A stretch of DNA of 64,000 nucleotides from Acidobacteriota bacterium (GCA_021778845.1 JAJYBU010000017.1:1-64000); one strand, 5' to 3'; numbered from the stretch's first letter, positions 29,709 to 40,822 are shown. Numbers and translations: made by a program. The notes: a model not told the origin generated them from the sequence alone.

Positions 29709-31279
29709 CACATCCCTCCCGCAACACTGACGCCAAGTTGTTTTGTCGCCACGGTCTGGCCTCCACGTTGGACTGTCACCGACACCTGCCATGTGCCAGC
29801 GGTCGAAAGTTGTACCGTGCCTTCATAGGACCCACTGCCCTTCTCTGCCAACATTGCCGCAGCGTGTTCCGCCGCCATACCCATGGCAGGCATCGCGGGC
29901 ATAAAGAACGTTGCCTTCACCTGCGCCCCGGTCGCTGGTTTTCCGTCCGCATCCGTCACCTTCACGCGCACCGTATTCGAGCCATTTCGTGGAGGGGATG
30001 GCTCCGTGCTGAAGTCAATCTGCATAGCCTTTCCCGGCGCGGCGCTTGTGCTCTGCGGTGGTGCAGGCGCTGCAAAGCCTCCCACAGACGCTTGAAGCTG
30101 CGCCTCCGAGTCCACCAGAAAATTAGCTGAGCTAACCACCTGGTCGCCTGCCTTCAGGCCCTTCAGTACCACAACGGAATCGCCGATCTGCGGCCCCGTC
30201 TCAATCGTACGTGGCTCCAGATAGCCTTCCCCGTGGTTTACAAAAGCAATCATCCTTGTGCCTGTCTGTAGCACGGCAGAGGCTGGCATCACCAACTGGC
30301 GTCCTAGCGGTGCCGCAATCACGACGTTCACATACATCCCCGGTTTCAGCACGACGCCAGGATTGCGAAATACAAGTCGCACTCGCACCGTTCGCGTCGC
30401 TGGATCCACCTGCGGCAGAATCTGGTCGATCCGCCCTCCAAAATTGCGGCCCGGATACGCATCGACTGAGACCTGCGCGGAGTCACCCGGCTTCAACCGG
30501 CCTACATCGTTTTGAAACACATTCGCATATACCCACACCGTCGAGAGGTCGGCAATGGTATACAGCTTCGTCTCCGGCTGCACATACGCATTCGGCAGAG
30601 CGTTGCGTTCAATCACATACCCCGATGCCGGTGAGTCGATGGCCATGTTCCGCTGCACCTTCCCACTTTGCTCCAGCTCAGTGATGGCCTGCGCCGGAAC
30701 GCCGAACTGCTGCAACCGCTCTGCCGCGGCCTTAAGCAACCAGCCACCCTCCTTCGCCGCCATTCCATTCGCATCCGGTGCAAACGCCTTCTGGTTCTGC
30801 CGCGCCAGCACATACTCCTGCTCGCTGCTCACCACGTCCGGGCTATACACCGTGAACAGTTGCTGTCCCTTGTGCACATACTGGTAGGTCGCATTCACCG
30901 AAACATCCTGGATCCATCCAGGAAAACGAGTCTGCACATAAGAAACCTTCTCCTCGTCGATGTCTACATTGCCGGGAACATTGACATCGTCGTTCAGATT
31001 TCTGAATTCCACCGTCGCCGTCGTGACGCCAATCTCCTGCAGGCGTTGCGGAGACAACTGCACCGGTGCCAGGGCCATCTCGCCGTGCGAAGGTGTGCCT
31101 GCCGCCGACGTTGACGGTGCAACACTCTGCGGACCGCGCGCCACCACCACCGACTCTGACGAGGCCGCTTCCGGCATCGCACGATTCCGGTACACAAGTA
31201 CATACGCAAGCATCGCAGCCAGCACGATGCAGACGGCAACGGCCGCCACGAACGCAATCAAATAAGGACGTGTCTTCAT
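29708..31279 (-). CDS. cusB: CusB-like periplasmic adaptor with C-terminal FixH/YtkA-like domain
   Basis: MFP motifs (GWIQDVSVNATYQYVHKGQQLFTVYSPD, LKGLKAGDQVVSSANFLVDSE) plus extra C-terminal Ig-like segment with Met-rich FFMPAMPAMGMAAEHAAAML. Confidence 0.88.
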   Translation of the reverse strand: MKTRPYLIAFVAAVAVCIVLAAMLAYVLVYRNRAMPEAASSESVVVARGPQSVAPSTSAAGTPSHGEMALAPVQLSPQRLQEIGVTTATVEFRNLNDDVNVPGNVDIDEEKVSYVQTRFPGWIQDVSVNATYQYVHKGQQLFTVYSPDVVSSEQEYVLARQNQKAFAPDANGMAAKEGGWLLKAAAERLQQFGVPAQAITELEQSGKVQRNMAIDSPASGYVIERNALPNAYVQPETKLYTIADLSTVWVYANVFQNDVGRLKPGDSAQVSVDAYPGRNFGGRIDQILPQVDPATRTVRVRLVFRNPGVVLKPGMYVNVVIAAPLGRQLVMPASAVLQTGTRMIAFVNHGEGYLEPRTIETGPQIGDSVVVLKGLKAGDQVVSSANFLVDSEAQLQASVGGFAAPAPPQSTSAAPGKAMQIDFSTEPSPPRNGSNTVRVKVTDADGKPATGAQVKATFFMPAMPAMGMAAEHAAAMLAEKGSGSYEGTVQLSTAGTWQVSVTVQRGGQTVATKQLGVSVAGGM

Positions 31280-32634
31280 GGTTTCACCTCTGCTGCGGGG
31301 GGCGCGGATAGGTTGATAGGTGCGCCTGTGGCAAGCTCAAGATCGGCCAGCCGTGTATCAAAATCAGCAACCGCCTGAAGCCATTCCAGGTCGATGTTGA
31401 TCACCGTCATCTGGCTGTCGAGCAGGTCCAGAAAGTCCGTCTTGTCATTCGCATAGGCAATCACGCTCGACTGCAATGTGGCCTCTGCCTGCGGACGCAG
31501 ATCATCGTGATACATCCGTGCGAGCTCTTGCGCTGATCGCGCCTCGACAAGCCCTTCTTGAATCTCTCCGAATGCGGCACGGCGCAGTGCCACCAACTCT
31601 GCATCCTGCTCCGTGGCTTGCACCGTTGCCTCTGCAATCTCCGCATCATGCTTGCGGTGATTCAGCCAGGGAAGATTCATCGAGCCTTCCACCATGTAGC
31701 TATTGCGCATGTTAGTGGTGGGCTGCATCAGCATGTAGCCCGCCGAGACGGTGAAGTCCGGAACGTACGCCTTCCGCGCCAGCACCTGCTCGGTGTGACT
31801 CTGCTCCGCAGCCGCCTTCGCCGCCCTCAAATCAGGCAACTCCTGCAGCGCAAGTGTTTCGAGCGTCTGCACCGTAGGCAACGGCGACAGCACAGCAAAC
31901 TCTCCAGTCACACGCAACGGGTCTGCGGGGTCGCGTCCCAGCAGCGTGTTCAGGCGCGCCCGCGCAAGGTCCGCATCGTGGTCGAAACGAATCATGTGCT
32001 CCGCCAGGCCAGTGAGCGTGACCTGCGCCTTCAGAATGTCCTGCTGCGATACCTTGCCAACCGCATACTTGATACGCGCCGCCTCAATCGCCTGGCGCGC
32101 AATCCCCACATGCTGGTCGTGGATCCGCATCTCATCGTCTGCACGCAGCAGATCGTCAAAGGCCTTGTGCGCTCGCACTCGCACCTCTAGTCTCACCTGG
32201 TCCAACTGTGCCTTGGCCACCTCCACGCCGGATGAAGCCACGCTCGTGCGCAGCGCCCGCTTGCCCACTCCCGGCAGCGTCTGGCTGACGCTGAACATGT
32301 TCAACGCCTGGTTGTAATTCCACGGCTGCTGAAGCGGAACGCCCCACCCCCGATACATGGCCGACGGATCGTCGAGCGCGCCAGCCAGCGGAACATGCGC
32401 CTCGGCGACAGCAACTCGACGAGCCGCGACCGCAATCTCAGGATTCCCTGCCAGAGCCAGCCGTTCAACATCCTCCAGCGTCAGTGCCGTCCCGGAGGCC
32501 TCCGCCGGAGGGTTCTCTTCAAGCAGCGCGGCAAAGGCCGCCAGCGGGTCGCTCGCCGCAAACGTCTGCGCGCGGGAAGCGCTGGTCGACGCACTGAGCG
32601 CCACCATGCAACATGCAACAACAAACAATTTCAT
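31276..32634 (-). CDS. cusC: CusC/TolC-family outer-membrane efflux protein
   Basis: Signal peptide, LALAGNPEIAVAARRVAVAEA, AKAAAEQSHTEQVLARKAYVPDFTVSAGYM. Confidence 0.88.
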   Translation of the reverse strand: MKLFVVACCMVALSASTSASRAQTFAASDPLAAFAALLEENPPAEASGTALTLEDVERLALAGNPEIAVAARRVAVAEAHVPLAGALDDPSAMYRGWGVPLQQPWNYNQALNMFSVSQTLPGVGKRALRTSVASSGVEVAKAQLDQVRLEVRVRAHKAFDDLLRADDEMRIHDQHVGIARQAIEAARIKYAVGKVSQQDILKAQVTLTGLAEHMIRFDHDADLARARLNTLLGRDPADPLRVTGEFAVLSPLPTVQTLETLALQELPDLRAAKAAAEQSHTEQVLARKAYVPDFTVSAGYMLMQPTTNMRNSYMVEGSMNLPWLNHRKHDAEIAEATVQATEQDAELVALRRAAFGEIQEGLVEARSAQELARMYHDDLRPQAEATLQSSVIAYANDKTDFLDLLDSQMTVINIDLEWLQAVADFDTRLADLELATGAPINLSAPPAAEVKP

Positions 32635-32744
32635 GGACTCTCTCCCAAGGGCTGCGGGTATACAAGCCGGGCTGCGCGTCTACTATGCGCCGAGGCGCAG
32701 GTAGCCACACGAAGGCCCAGGTTCAGCCGGCAAAGGATGGAGTT

Positions 32745-33116
32745 CTAGATTCGAAGTGCAAACGCGCCGCCCGGCGGGAACTTCGGCGGCGGTGCTTTGG
32801 ATGCGTTACGACACACGATACTCGAACGACTACTCTCTTCGAGTGCCTTCGCGTGGGGCACAATGACAAGCCTCTGTGAATGCTCAGATGAGTACGGTTG
32901 CGCCGGGGACACAATGAAATTCTGACCCTGAATCTGACAACACGCACCGCTTGCTCCCATCACAGGCGAGCAACAGTCCGGGCCCATCTCCATCTGTTTG
33001 CAGCAATCAGGCCGTCCAGCCTTCTGCATACCCAGCAGGCACGCGGCCGCCGGCATCGCAGTCCAGAGGACGACAACGGCCAGCAGGAACAACGCGGATT
33101 TTCTGCCCCAATTCAC
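32745..33116 (-). CDS. Small secreted Cys-rich protein, possible metal-binding
   Basis: Signal peptide then CLLGMQKAGRPDCCKQMEMGPDCCSPVMGASGACC; upstream of cusCBA, same strand. Confidence 0.65.
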   Translation of the reverse strand: MNWGRKSALFLLAVVVLWTAMPAAACLLGMQKAGRPDCCKQMEMGPDCCSPVMGASGACCQIQGQNFIVSPAQPYSSEHSQRLVIVPHAKALEESSRSSIVCRNASKAPPPKFPPGGAFALRI

Positions 33117-33274
33117 GTGTAAGCGTCCTGTCCGTCAATTATAAGCTTCAGTGACCTGCCCGTTCGCCGCAGTGATAGACATCACCTATGCGCGCTTGAA
33201 AACTCGATGTGTCATGCATTCGTCAAGCCCAGCAGCTACAGCCGGACAATGATCGTTCTGCCAGTCGACACTTA

Positions 33275-33511
33275 CTATTCCGACTTCGATCGCTGAGCAG
33301 AGCGATCAAACCGGAACACATAGCGCAGCAGCCCTGCGTTAATCGCAAACAGCACTGTTGAACTGATCGCCGCAGGAATGGCCGCACGAGCTTCGTGACG
33401 GAAGATGGCTTCCATACTCACCGTGAGCAGCCAAAGCTGGACCACCACGCAGGTTGCGACAAACACAAGAATGGAAGTAAAGAGGGCTGTGCCCTGCTGC
33501 TGGACGCTCAT
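33275..33511 (-). CDS. Small two-TM membrane protein (DUF6755-like)
   Basis: 78 aa, two hydrophobic segments; overlaps end of Rieske gene in the nitrate-reductase operon. Confidence 0.65.
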   Translation of the reverse strand: MSVQQQGTALFTSILVFVATCVVVQLWLLTVSMEAIFRHEARAAIPAAISSTVLFAINAGLLRYVFRFDRSAQRSKSE

Positions 33512-34044
33512 GCCGAAACCTCCACCCCTGTAGCAAACAACTCATCGCCACGTCGTTCAATGACGATCCTAGCTAACGGACGTGTAGGGGGGCCGGCCGT
33601 GGGACGTCCTGCCTTAAGGTCAAACGCACCGTTGTGGCACGGGCAAAACAGATCGCGATCCTGCGCCTTGTAGACAACCGCGCACGAGAGATGCGTACAC
33701 ACCTGTGAATACGCGACGATCTGCCCCTCCGGCATGGATACCGCGATGCAAGGATCTTTGTCCGTCGGATACCGAAAGAGCATCGAACCTTCGCGCTCCA
33801 GGTCGAGCGCTGAACCGATGGGCCGCTCCGCAAACACGGCTTCACGATGCCAATGCCCAATGCCTGCCGCAGCCCAGTTTGCAGTTGCCAGCAACGCCGA
33901 GCCGAGCGTTAGAAACTTCACCATTTCGCGCCGTGCCACGTAATGGTCGCCTTCCCACTCCACAGGGAAATCCTTCTTCCACTGTTCATCCGTTGTTTCA
34001 GAATCGCAATTCTCGCAGTGCTTGCAGCTCTTATTCTCTTCCAT
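33508..34044 (-). CDS. Rieske [2Fe-2S] protein
   Basis: CTHLSCAVVYKAQDRDLFCPCHNGAFD (CxHx..CxxH); N-terminal TM segment. Confidence 0.92.
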   Translation of the reverse strand: MEENKSCKHCENCDSETTDEQWKKDFPVEWEGDHYVARREMVKFLTLGSALLATANWAAAGIGHWHREAVFAERPIGSALDLEREGSMLFRYPTDKDPCIAVSMPEGQIVAYSQVCTHLSCAVVYKAQDRDLFCPCHNGAFDLKAGRPTAGPPTRPLARIVIERRGDELFATGVEVSA

Positions 34045-34667
34045 TACGCATTCTCCAACATGAGTGCTACGTCATAGGGGTCGCGCGGTAATGCAGCGGC
34101 CGTGCCTGCAATCTGCACAACGTCGATGTCGACTCGCTGAACCTCAGGCGGCACCATCACGTACACCTTCGTTCGTACGACCTCACCGCCAAACTTCCAC
34201 TCGTTGATCGGAATACCTCGCCGCGTGCGCTGGATATCCTGCATCGTCGTGTACGTGAGCGCTCCTGAAGGACAGACCGTCGCACACATGGGCTTCTTGC
34301 CCACGCTGCTGCGGTCGTAACACATATCGCACTTCATCATCTGGTCGATGTCAATCTGATACTTTGGAACCCCGAACGGGCAGGACATGACGCAGTTCGA
34401 GCAGCCAATGCAACGCGGCTTGAGCGAACTCTGCACCACTCCATCCGGCGTCTTCTTGATAGCGTCGGCCGGACATACCTGTGCACAGATCGGCTCCTCA
34501 CAGTGCATGCAAATCTGTGGCGCCGTCTGCACACTCTCACGCCGCGCAACGGTCTCCAGATGAATCATCGAGACCCCACGGTGCGTGTCGCATTCAGCGC
34601 AAGCCTGCACGCAAGCCTGGCATCCAATGCAGCGCGAGTAATCGATGAAGAATTCTGCGTTTTTCAT
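34044..34667 (-). CDS. 4x[4Fe-4S] ferredoxin-type electron-transfer subunit (NrfC/DmsB-like)
   Basis: [47 protein letters not shown]. Confidence 0.93.
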   Translation of the reverse strand: MKNAEFFIDYSRCIGCQACVQACAECDTHRGVSMIHLETVARRESVQTAPQICMHCEEPICAQVCPADAIKKTPDGVVQSSLKPRCIGCSNCVMSCPFGVPKYQIDIDQMMKCDMCYDRSSVGKKPMCATVCPSGALTYTTMQDIQRTRRGIPINEWKFGGEVVRTKVYVMVPPEVQRVDIDVVQIAGTAAALPRDPYDVALMLENA

Positions 34668-36886
34668 CGGATGCCTCCCGCCTGCACTTCCAACGCTGCA
34701 ATCGCATCATGCGGAGCCTCTGTTTTGCAGACACGAACGGCACAGATCTTATACTCCGGAATCATCGACTGAGGGTCGAGCGCTCGAATCGTCATATTAT
34801 TCGCCGATCGGTCGAGCGGCCAATGATACGGCACAAACACAGTGTCTGGCCGAATCGTCCTTACGATCTTGGCATGGACCACCACGCTTCCTCGGCGGCT
34901 TTCCACCTTGACGTAGTCGTCATCAGCGATGCCAAGCTTCTCCGCCAGCACGGGGTGCAACTCGCAGAACGCCTCTGGCACCTGATCTACCAGAGCGCCA
35001 ATGCGGCGGGTCTGCGTTCCTGAAAGAAAGTGGGCTACGACGCGGCCGGTCGTAAGAATAATCGGATACTCACCATCCGGCATCTCAGCAGAAGGCCGCC
35101 AGTCGACAGGAATAAAGTGCGCTTTCCCATCCGGATGGCCAAACCTTCCACCTTCGTAAAGACGGGGCGTTCCAGGATGATCCAGCGTAGGGCACGGCCA
35201 GCAAATTCCATTGTTCTTCTCGATCTTGTCCCAGGTAATTCCGAAATAGTCTGAAACGCCGCCCTTCGACGCAACCCGCAACTCGTCAAAGATCTCCTGC
35301 GGCCCCGAGTAGTTGAACTTGTCTCCGTGTCCCAGCCTGCGTGCAATCTCGCAGATAATCTTCCAGTCTTCGCGTGCACCTTCAGGCGGAGCCACCACCT
35401 TCCGATGACGGATCACGCGCCCCTCCGTATTGGTGGTTGTCCCCTCGTCTTCCTCCATCAGAGATCCAGCGAGCACAATATCGGCGTGCCGAGACGTTTC
35501 AGATAAAAAGAAATCAATATTCGCGTAAAACTCCAGCTTGCCAAACGCTTCACGTGTGAAGTTCGCATCTGGCAGTGAGACCACCGGGTTGAAGCAAATC
35601 GAGATCAGTCCCTTAATCTTGCCCGCGTGAATGGCCTCTACGAGTGGAATCGCTGATAGCCCTTTTTGCGGCAGCGATTCCTCAGGAACGCCCCACACTC
35701 CTGCGATGTACTTGCGATGCTCAGGGTTTGAGATGTCCCGGTTGCCCGGAAGTTGGTCGCATTTACCTCCTTGCTCCCGCGCTCCCTGTCCATTGCCTTG
35801 GCCGGTAATCATAGCGTAGCCACAGCCTTCGCGGCCCAGTCGGCCTGACGCGAGAACAAGCGACATCACGGCAATACAGTTCTCCACACCCTTGCTATGG
35901 TGCTCGATCCCCTTCGCATGCAGGACAAAGCTGCTCTTCGCAGGCCCAAATAATTCTGCAGCGCGGATAATCATCGCAGATGGAACGCCCGCGATCTTTG
36001 ACGCATACTCTGGCGTATATTTCTCGACGGACCGCGCCACTTCTTCAAAGCCAGTCGTATGCTGTTCAATAAACTCTCGATTGATCCAGCCACGCTCGAT
36101 CATCACATGGAGCATGCCGTTGAAGACTCCGATATCTCCACCGGGCTTAACGGGAATATACAGATCCGCACTGCGCGCGATCGGAGTCATACGCGGGTCG
36201 ATGACGATCAACTTGGCGCCCCGGTCCCGCGCTCTCCAGATATAGTCCGTAGTGATAGGCGATGTCTCGGAGATATTCGCTCCCGCTACAAGAATCACAT
36301 CGGCCTCCACAATATCGCTCCATGGATTGCCGCTCCGATCAATGCCGAAAACCTTCTTCGAGGCGGTAGCGGACGACACCATGCAGAGCCGTCCGTTGTA
36401 ATCAATATTCGCCGTCTGCAGCGCGACGCGCGCAAACTTGCCCATCAGATAAGCCTTCTCGTTGACCAGCGACGCGCCGGTAAGCACTGCGAAGGAATCT
36501 TTTCCGTAAGCTCCCTGTATCCGCTTGATTTCCGCTACCACACGATCGAGCGCAGCATCCCATTCGATCGGCTCAAACCCCTTCCCTTCCACGCGAGCAA
36601 GCGGGCTCTTGAGGCGGTCCGGATGCTCATCCTGCATGTATCGCTTGATGCCTTTTGGGCACAGCATGCCGCGATTGAACGGAAAGTCCTCCCACGGCTC
36701 AAAGCCAACAACCTTATTATTCTGTACGCGCAACTGAATGCCACACTGCTGGCCGCAGAAGCAGCAGTGCGTTTTCACCAGCTTGTCGTCTTCCCGCGTA
36801 TCGGTCCATCCACCAGGAGGCACGCGGTGCAACGTTGGCCCAAATTGCTTTACAAGATCGGGAATATCAGTAGAAGGTTTTGCCAT
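34664..36886 (-). CDS. Molybdopterin (bis-MGD) oxidoreductase, nitrate-reductase-like catalytic subunit
   Basis: [24 protein letters not shown]-terminal 4Fe-4S; Mo-oxidoreductase motifs [41 protein letters not shown]; next to narK. Confidence 0.9.
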   Translation of the reverse strand: MAKPSTDIPDLVKQFGPTLHRVPPGGWTDTREDDKLVKTHCCFCGQQCGIQLRVQNNKVVGFEPWEDFPFNRGMLCPKGIKRYMQDEHPDRLKSPLARVEGKGFEPIEWDAALDRVVAEIKRIQGAYGKDSFAVLTGASLVNEKAYLMGKFARVALQTANIDYNGRLCMVSSATASKKVFGIDRSGNPWSDIVEADVILVAGANISETSPITTDYIWRARDRGAKLIVIDPRMTPIARSADLYIPVKPGGDIGVFNGMLHVMIERGWINREFIEQHTTGFEEVARSVEKYTPEYASKIAGVPSAMIIRAAELFGPAKSSFVLHAKGIEHHSKGVENCIAVMSLVLASGRLGREGCGYAMITGQGNGQGAREQGGKCDQLPGNRDISNPEHRKYIAGVWGVPEESLPQKGLSAIPLVEAIHAGKIKGLISICFNPVVSLPDANFTREAFGKLEFYANIDFFLSETSRHADIVLAGSLMEEDEGTTTNTEGRVIRHRKVVAPPEGAREDWKIICEIARRLGHGDKFNYSGPQEIFDELRVASKGGVSDYFGITWDKIEKNNGICWPCPTLDHPGTPRLYEGGRFGHPDGKAHFIPVDWRPSAEMPDGEYPIILTTGRVVAHFLSGTQTRRIGALVDQVPEAFCELHPVLAEKLGIADDDYVKVESRRGSVVVHAKIVRTIRPDTVFVPYHWPLDRSANNMTIRALDPQSMIPEYKICAVRVCKTEAPHDAIAALEVQAGGIR

Positions 36887-36901
36887 GAGGGTTCCTGTCT
36901 C

Positions 36902-37978
36902 CTAACGCTTTTGTGCGGCCGCGATCCACATGCTGTCCTGGGTGAGCGCAATGTTCTTGCGGCGGCAGGACGGACAAACGTCCTGGTAGTGCGTAGCATT
37001 CGCAAGCTGATATTGAATATTGAGCGCAGCCTGCACCTGCTTAAGGTCATCCATTTGCATGCGCGAGCCATACATCAAACCACAGCGGATGCACACCGCC
37101 TGCTCCCCTTCCACGCCCGCACGCTTATAAAAGTCCACCCCCAGTTGCGCTGGCCGCTGAAAAATATGAAAGAACTTCCCGAAAGGAAGATAGAGCAGCG
37201 TAATGATCACAGTGATCGCATGCAACTCCGATAGAAAGGTGTAATGCAAACCCTGCATCAGGTGCGTGGATGCAGTAAGAAATAATCCCGTGATCGAAAT
37301 AGCAAATAGCAGAATCAGAGGCATCAGGTCGTCGGCAAACTGTTGTACCGCCATAGCGCCGTGGTCACGCCCACGCCGCCAAAGCGCAGCGAAGACTCCG
37401 ATCAACACCATCACCGCTGCAATATCCAACGCATTGAACATCAATTCGGCAATGATGGAATTCAGCGGGAACTGCACAACAGGTATCCCAAAGAGAAACG
37501 CCCGGTACATCTGCTGAGAGCTTCGCAGCGTCTCGAAGTGAAGCCAGCCGAACGAGAGCGGAAACGTAATGGCCGCAGCCATCAGACATCCCCACGCCAG
37601 GAACCAGTGAGCTGTCCACCGCATCCTCGACCTTCGACCGATGAAGCGTTGCAGAACAATATTGCTCCAGAGGATCTCGAAGAGGTGCACTATATTTTTG
37701 GAAAATCTGCGCGGCTGAAGAAATACCTCCCATCCCCGGAACCAGTAAAGACGAGTTGGCGGCCGCCGTAACCACATGGAGAAGCGATAGCCTAGACCGA
37801 AGGCCGCAAATAAAGTGGCCCCTGCATAAGACACCAGCGCAGGGTCAAAGTAGCGCAGCCCGCGGCTCCCTATCAAAATCCCCCCGATGAGTGCAGCCGT
37901 TGCCAGCAGCCCCCACGTCGTCGCATGAATTACATCCGAGCCACCAGCCTTCGCGACATTCCTGCTATTCTTCTTCAC
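36902..37978 (-). CDS. NarI/HdrE-like membrane subunit with C-terminal CxxC motifs
   Basis: Multiple TM segments ([56 protein letters not shown]), CIRCG and CPSC near C-term; GTG start overlaps the narK stop. Confidence 0.75.
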   Translation of the reverse strand: MKKNSRNVAKAGGSDVIHATTWGLLATAALIGGILIGSRGLRYFDPALVSYAGATLFAAFGLGYRFSMWLRRPPTRLYWFRGWEVFLQPRRFSKNIVHLFEILWSNIVLQRFIGRRSRMRWTAHWFLAWGCLMAAAITFPLSFGWLHFETLRSSQQMYRAFLFGIPVVQFPLNSIIAELMFNALDIAAVMVLIGVFAALWRRGRDHGAMAVQQFADDLMPLILLFAISITGLFLTASTHLMQGLHYTFLSELHAITVIITLLYLPFGKFFHIFQRPAQLGVDFYKRAGVEGEQAVCIRCGLMYGSRMQMDDLKQVQAALNIQYQLANATHYQDVCPSCRRKNIALTQDSMWIAAAQKR

Positions 37979-39150
37979 GCCCTTACCTCCGTCCCACTCG
38001 TTACGGGGTTTCCAGACCGCAGGAGAAAGATTAAACACACCAGCGTGAACAACGCCAGAGCAATAAATCCAAGCATAAAGGATCCGGTCAACTGCTTAAT
38101 GGCGCCTAACAGGAGAGGCGGGAAAAATCCTCCCAGTCCTCCAGCCGCACCGACAACTCCCGTCACGCTTCCGACTGAATCTGGAAAGTACTCCGGCACA
38201 AGTTTGAACACCGCTCCATTTCCCAGACCAATCGCAGCAGCCATGCCGAGTGCGCCAATCGTAAACGCGACCATGCTCGGAATCGCGAGGACGACCGCCA
38301 TCATGGCAGTGAACGAAAAAACATAGATCAGAATTCGTTTGCCACCGACCTTATCCGCCAGTGTCCCTCCCACTGGCCGAAGCACAGTTGCCAGCACGAC
38401 AAACCCAGCAGTCCGCATTCCCGCCTGCTCAGGAGTGAGCCGGAAGATGTCAGATAGAAAGATCGGGAGGTAGATCGCCATCGCGACGAAGCCTCCGAAC
38501 GTGAGGAAGTAATACAGGCTCAACAGCCAGCTTCGCGAGTCCCGCAAAGGAAGGAAGAGTTCCTTTATCGGCTTTGCTGGCCGTGGGTTTGGAGCATTGC
38601 GTGCCGCAATCACAAACAGCACCAGCCAAACCGACAGGCCGACTCCAAACGTCCAGAATCCCCATCGAACACCGTATGCCCGCGCGATGAACGGAGCACC
38701 AAACGCCGCGACCGATTGCCCGATATTTCCAGCGCCATACACTCCCAGGGCAAAACCCTGCCGCTTCGCCGAGTACCAGCCGCTCACGAAACCAACCCCA
38801 ACAGAAAAGCTTGCCAGGCCAATCCCTATAAAAAAACCGTACAGCAGGAGATGCTTGTAGTCGGTAATTCCACCCATCAAAAATGCTGGAATAATCGAAA
38901 ACATCATCGTCGCAATAAAGATGATGCGTCCACCGAACCGATCCGTCAGGATGCCAAGCGGGATGCGTCCAACGCTTCCCAGCAGAACAGGCAGTGCCAC
39001 CGCCAGGCTCTTCTCCAGTGATGAAAGATGCAGTTGGTGACTGAGGATCGGCATCATGGCTGAAAGCGATCCGAACACCGCGAAGCAAAAGCCGAAAGCA
39101 CCCGTTCCCAGCGTCAGTTGCAGCGGCGAGCGATGCATGAGGTCCTTCAT
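37975..39150 (-). CDS. narK: NarK-family MFS nitrate/nitrite transporter
   Basis: [55 protein letters not shown] (nitrate signature-like). Confidence 0.88.
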   Translation of the reverse strand: MKDLMHRSPLQLTLGTGAFGFCFAVFGSLSAMMPILSHQLHLSSLEKSLAVALPVLLGSVGRIPLGILTDRFGGRIIFIATMMFSIIPAFLMGGITDYKHLLLYGFFIGIGLASFSVGVGFVSGWYSAKRQGFALGVYGAGNIGQSVAAFGAPFIARAYGVRWGFWTFGVGLSVWLVLFVIAARNAPNPRPAKPIKELFLPLRDSRSWLLSLYYFLTFGGFVAMAIYLPIFLSDIFRLTPEQAGMRTAGFVVLATVLRPVGGTLADKVGGKRILIYVFSFTAMMAVVLAIPSMVAFTIGALGMAAAIGLGNGAVFKLVPEYFPDSVGSVTGVVGAAGGLGGFFPPLLLGAIKQLTGSFMLGFIALALFTLVCLIFLLRSGNPVTSGTEVRA

Positions 39151-39275
39151 GCCGCAAGTATACGACCCATGTCGATCAAAACCTATGACTTAAGTCGCAT
39201 TCCACGCCACAGCCAAGACAACTCTGCTCAAGCAAACAATCAACGCCGCTGCGAGATCGTTCCATAAGGCTCTCC

Positions 39276-39292
39276 CCCTGATCTGATCAGGG
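39276..39292. promoter_or_regulatory. Perfect palindrome in narK-hao intergenic region
   Basis: CCCTGATC-T-GATCAGGG, 8-bp arms. Confidence 0.5.
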
Positions 39293-39438
39293 ATACAAGC
39301 CGCTCGCTTACTCATCCCGTCCGGTATCCGATCAAGCCGAAGCAGGCGCGGCTCCTGTCACTGTACCGAAGACGAAACAGGCGTAAATTTCCTGTGGCAT
39401 GAAGCCGAAGTCATGCATGTTTCAGGAGGAGAAAGATC

Positions 39439-40791
39439 GTGGACATCAAATCGAAATTCGCTTTGGGTGCAGGGTTACTAATGGTTTGCTGTCTTACGAT
39501 GGCGGGCCAGAAAACAACAGCCGTGAAGCCCACCGCCGCAAAGAAGAACGTCGCGGTGACGAAGCTTAAGATCTCCGCCGAAGGCCAGGCCTGTCTGGAC
39601 TGTCACGCCGGCACCACCCCGGTTGTGGTGAAGCAGTGGCGCGACAGCGAACACTCCAGACAAGGGGTCGATTGCTACTCCTGCCACAAGGCCAACGACA
39701 GCGACCCCGCTGCCTTCGATCACTACGGACAGAAAATCGCAGTCATCGTCACGCCGAAGTATTGCGCGCGCTGCCATACCACCGAGGTTGATCAGTATGA
39801 GCACAGCCGCCACGCCAAGGCCACGCAGTTCATCGGTTCGCTCGACAATGTCCTCGGCGAGATCGTCGAAGGCGCACCGGCCGTGCAGAGCGAGTGCGTT
39901 CAATGCCACGGCAGCAACGTGCAGTATCTCGGCGACGGCAAGTTCAGCTCCAGCACCTGGCCCAACAGCGGCGTCGGCCGCGTCAATCCCGATGGAAGCA
40001 CCGGTTCCTGCTCCGCCTGCCACGGACGTCACTCGTTCAGCGTCGCGCAGGCACGCCAGCCTGAGACGTGCGGCAGGTGCCACCTGGGCCCGGACCATCC
40101 CCAGATCGAGATCTATAACGAGTCCATGCACGGCGTCATCTACAACGCCAGTGTCGACAAGATGAATCTGAACTCCAAATCCTGGATCGTAGGCAAAGAT
40201 TACAGCGTCGCTCCCACCTGCGTTACCTGTCACATGAGCGGCACGCCGAACCACCCACAGCCTACGCACGATACAGGCACGCACCTCAGTTGGACACTTC
40301 GGCCTGCCATCAGTATTCATCAGCCCAACTGGGAGCAGAACCGCGCCGCCATGCAGGACGTCTGCCTCAACTGCCATGCCACCGGCCTGGTTAGCAACTT
40401 CTACAAGCAGTACGATGACACCGTCAACTTTTACAACAGCAAGTACGGCGAACCCGCAACGAAGATCATGAAAGACCTTGCTGACGCCAACAAGATCACG
40501 TCGACTCCCTTCGACACCCAGATCAAGTGGGACTACTTCGAACTATGGCACCATGAAGGCCGCGACGCACGCATGGGTACCGCAATGATGGGCCCCGATT
40601 ACACTCAGTGGCACGGCTTCTATGAGGTCTCCAAGGACTTCTACATGCACCTCATCCCCGATGCGGAACAGTTGATGCCCGGCGTCACCAAGGACATCAT
40701 GAACTCACCCGACAACCGTTGGATGAAGGGTATGACCAAGGAGCAGATCCAGCAGCAGATCGAGTACTACAAGAAGAGGTACAACCAGTAA
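39439..40791 (+). CDS. Octaheme c-type cytochrome, hydroxylamine oxidoreductase (HAO)-like
   Basis: Signal peptide and eight CXXCH motifs (CLDCH, CYSCH, CARCH, CVQCH, CSACH, CGRCH, CVTCH, CLNCH); HAO-like NESMHGVIYN and MMGPDYTQWHGFYEVSKDFY regions. Confidence 0.88.
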   Translation: MDIKSKFALGAGLLMVCCLTMAGQKTTAVKPTAAKKNVAVTKLKISAEGQACLDCHAGTTPVVVKQWRDSEHSRQGVDCYSCHKANDSDPAAFDHYGQKIAVIVTPKYCARCHTTEVDQYEHSRHAKATQFIGSLDNVLGEIVEGAPAVQSECVQCHGSNVQYLGDGKFSSSTWPNSGVGRVNPDGSTGSCSACHGRHSFSVAQARQPETCGRCHLGPDHPQIEIYNESMHGVIYNASVDKMNLNSKSWIVGKDYSVAPTCVTCHMSGTPNHPQPTHDTGTHLSWTLRPAISIHQPNWEQNRAAMQDVCLNCHATGLVSNFYKQYDDTVNFYNSKYGEPATKIMKDLADANKITSTPFDTQIKWDYFELWHHEGRDARMGTAMMGPDYTQWHGFYEVSKDFYMHLIPDAEQLMPGVTKDIMNSPDNRWMKGMTKEQIQQQIEYYKKRYNQ

Positions 40792-40822
40792 CACAATCAC
40801 GTGCCGCAACCACTCAAATAGC

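Noticed and set aside
36059-37234. 391-aa plus-strand ORF
   Set aside because: Antisense to the molybdopterin oxidoreductase and NarI-like genes; His/Arg-rich composition typical of shadow ORFs.
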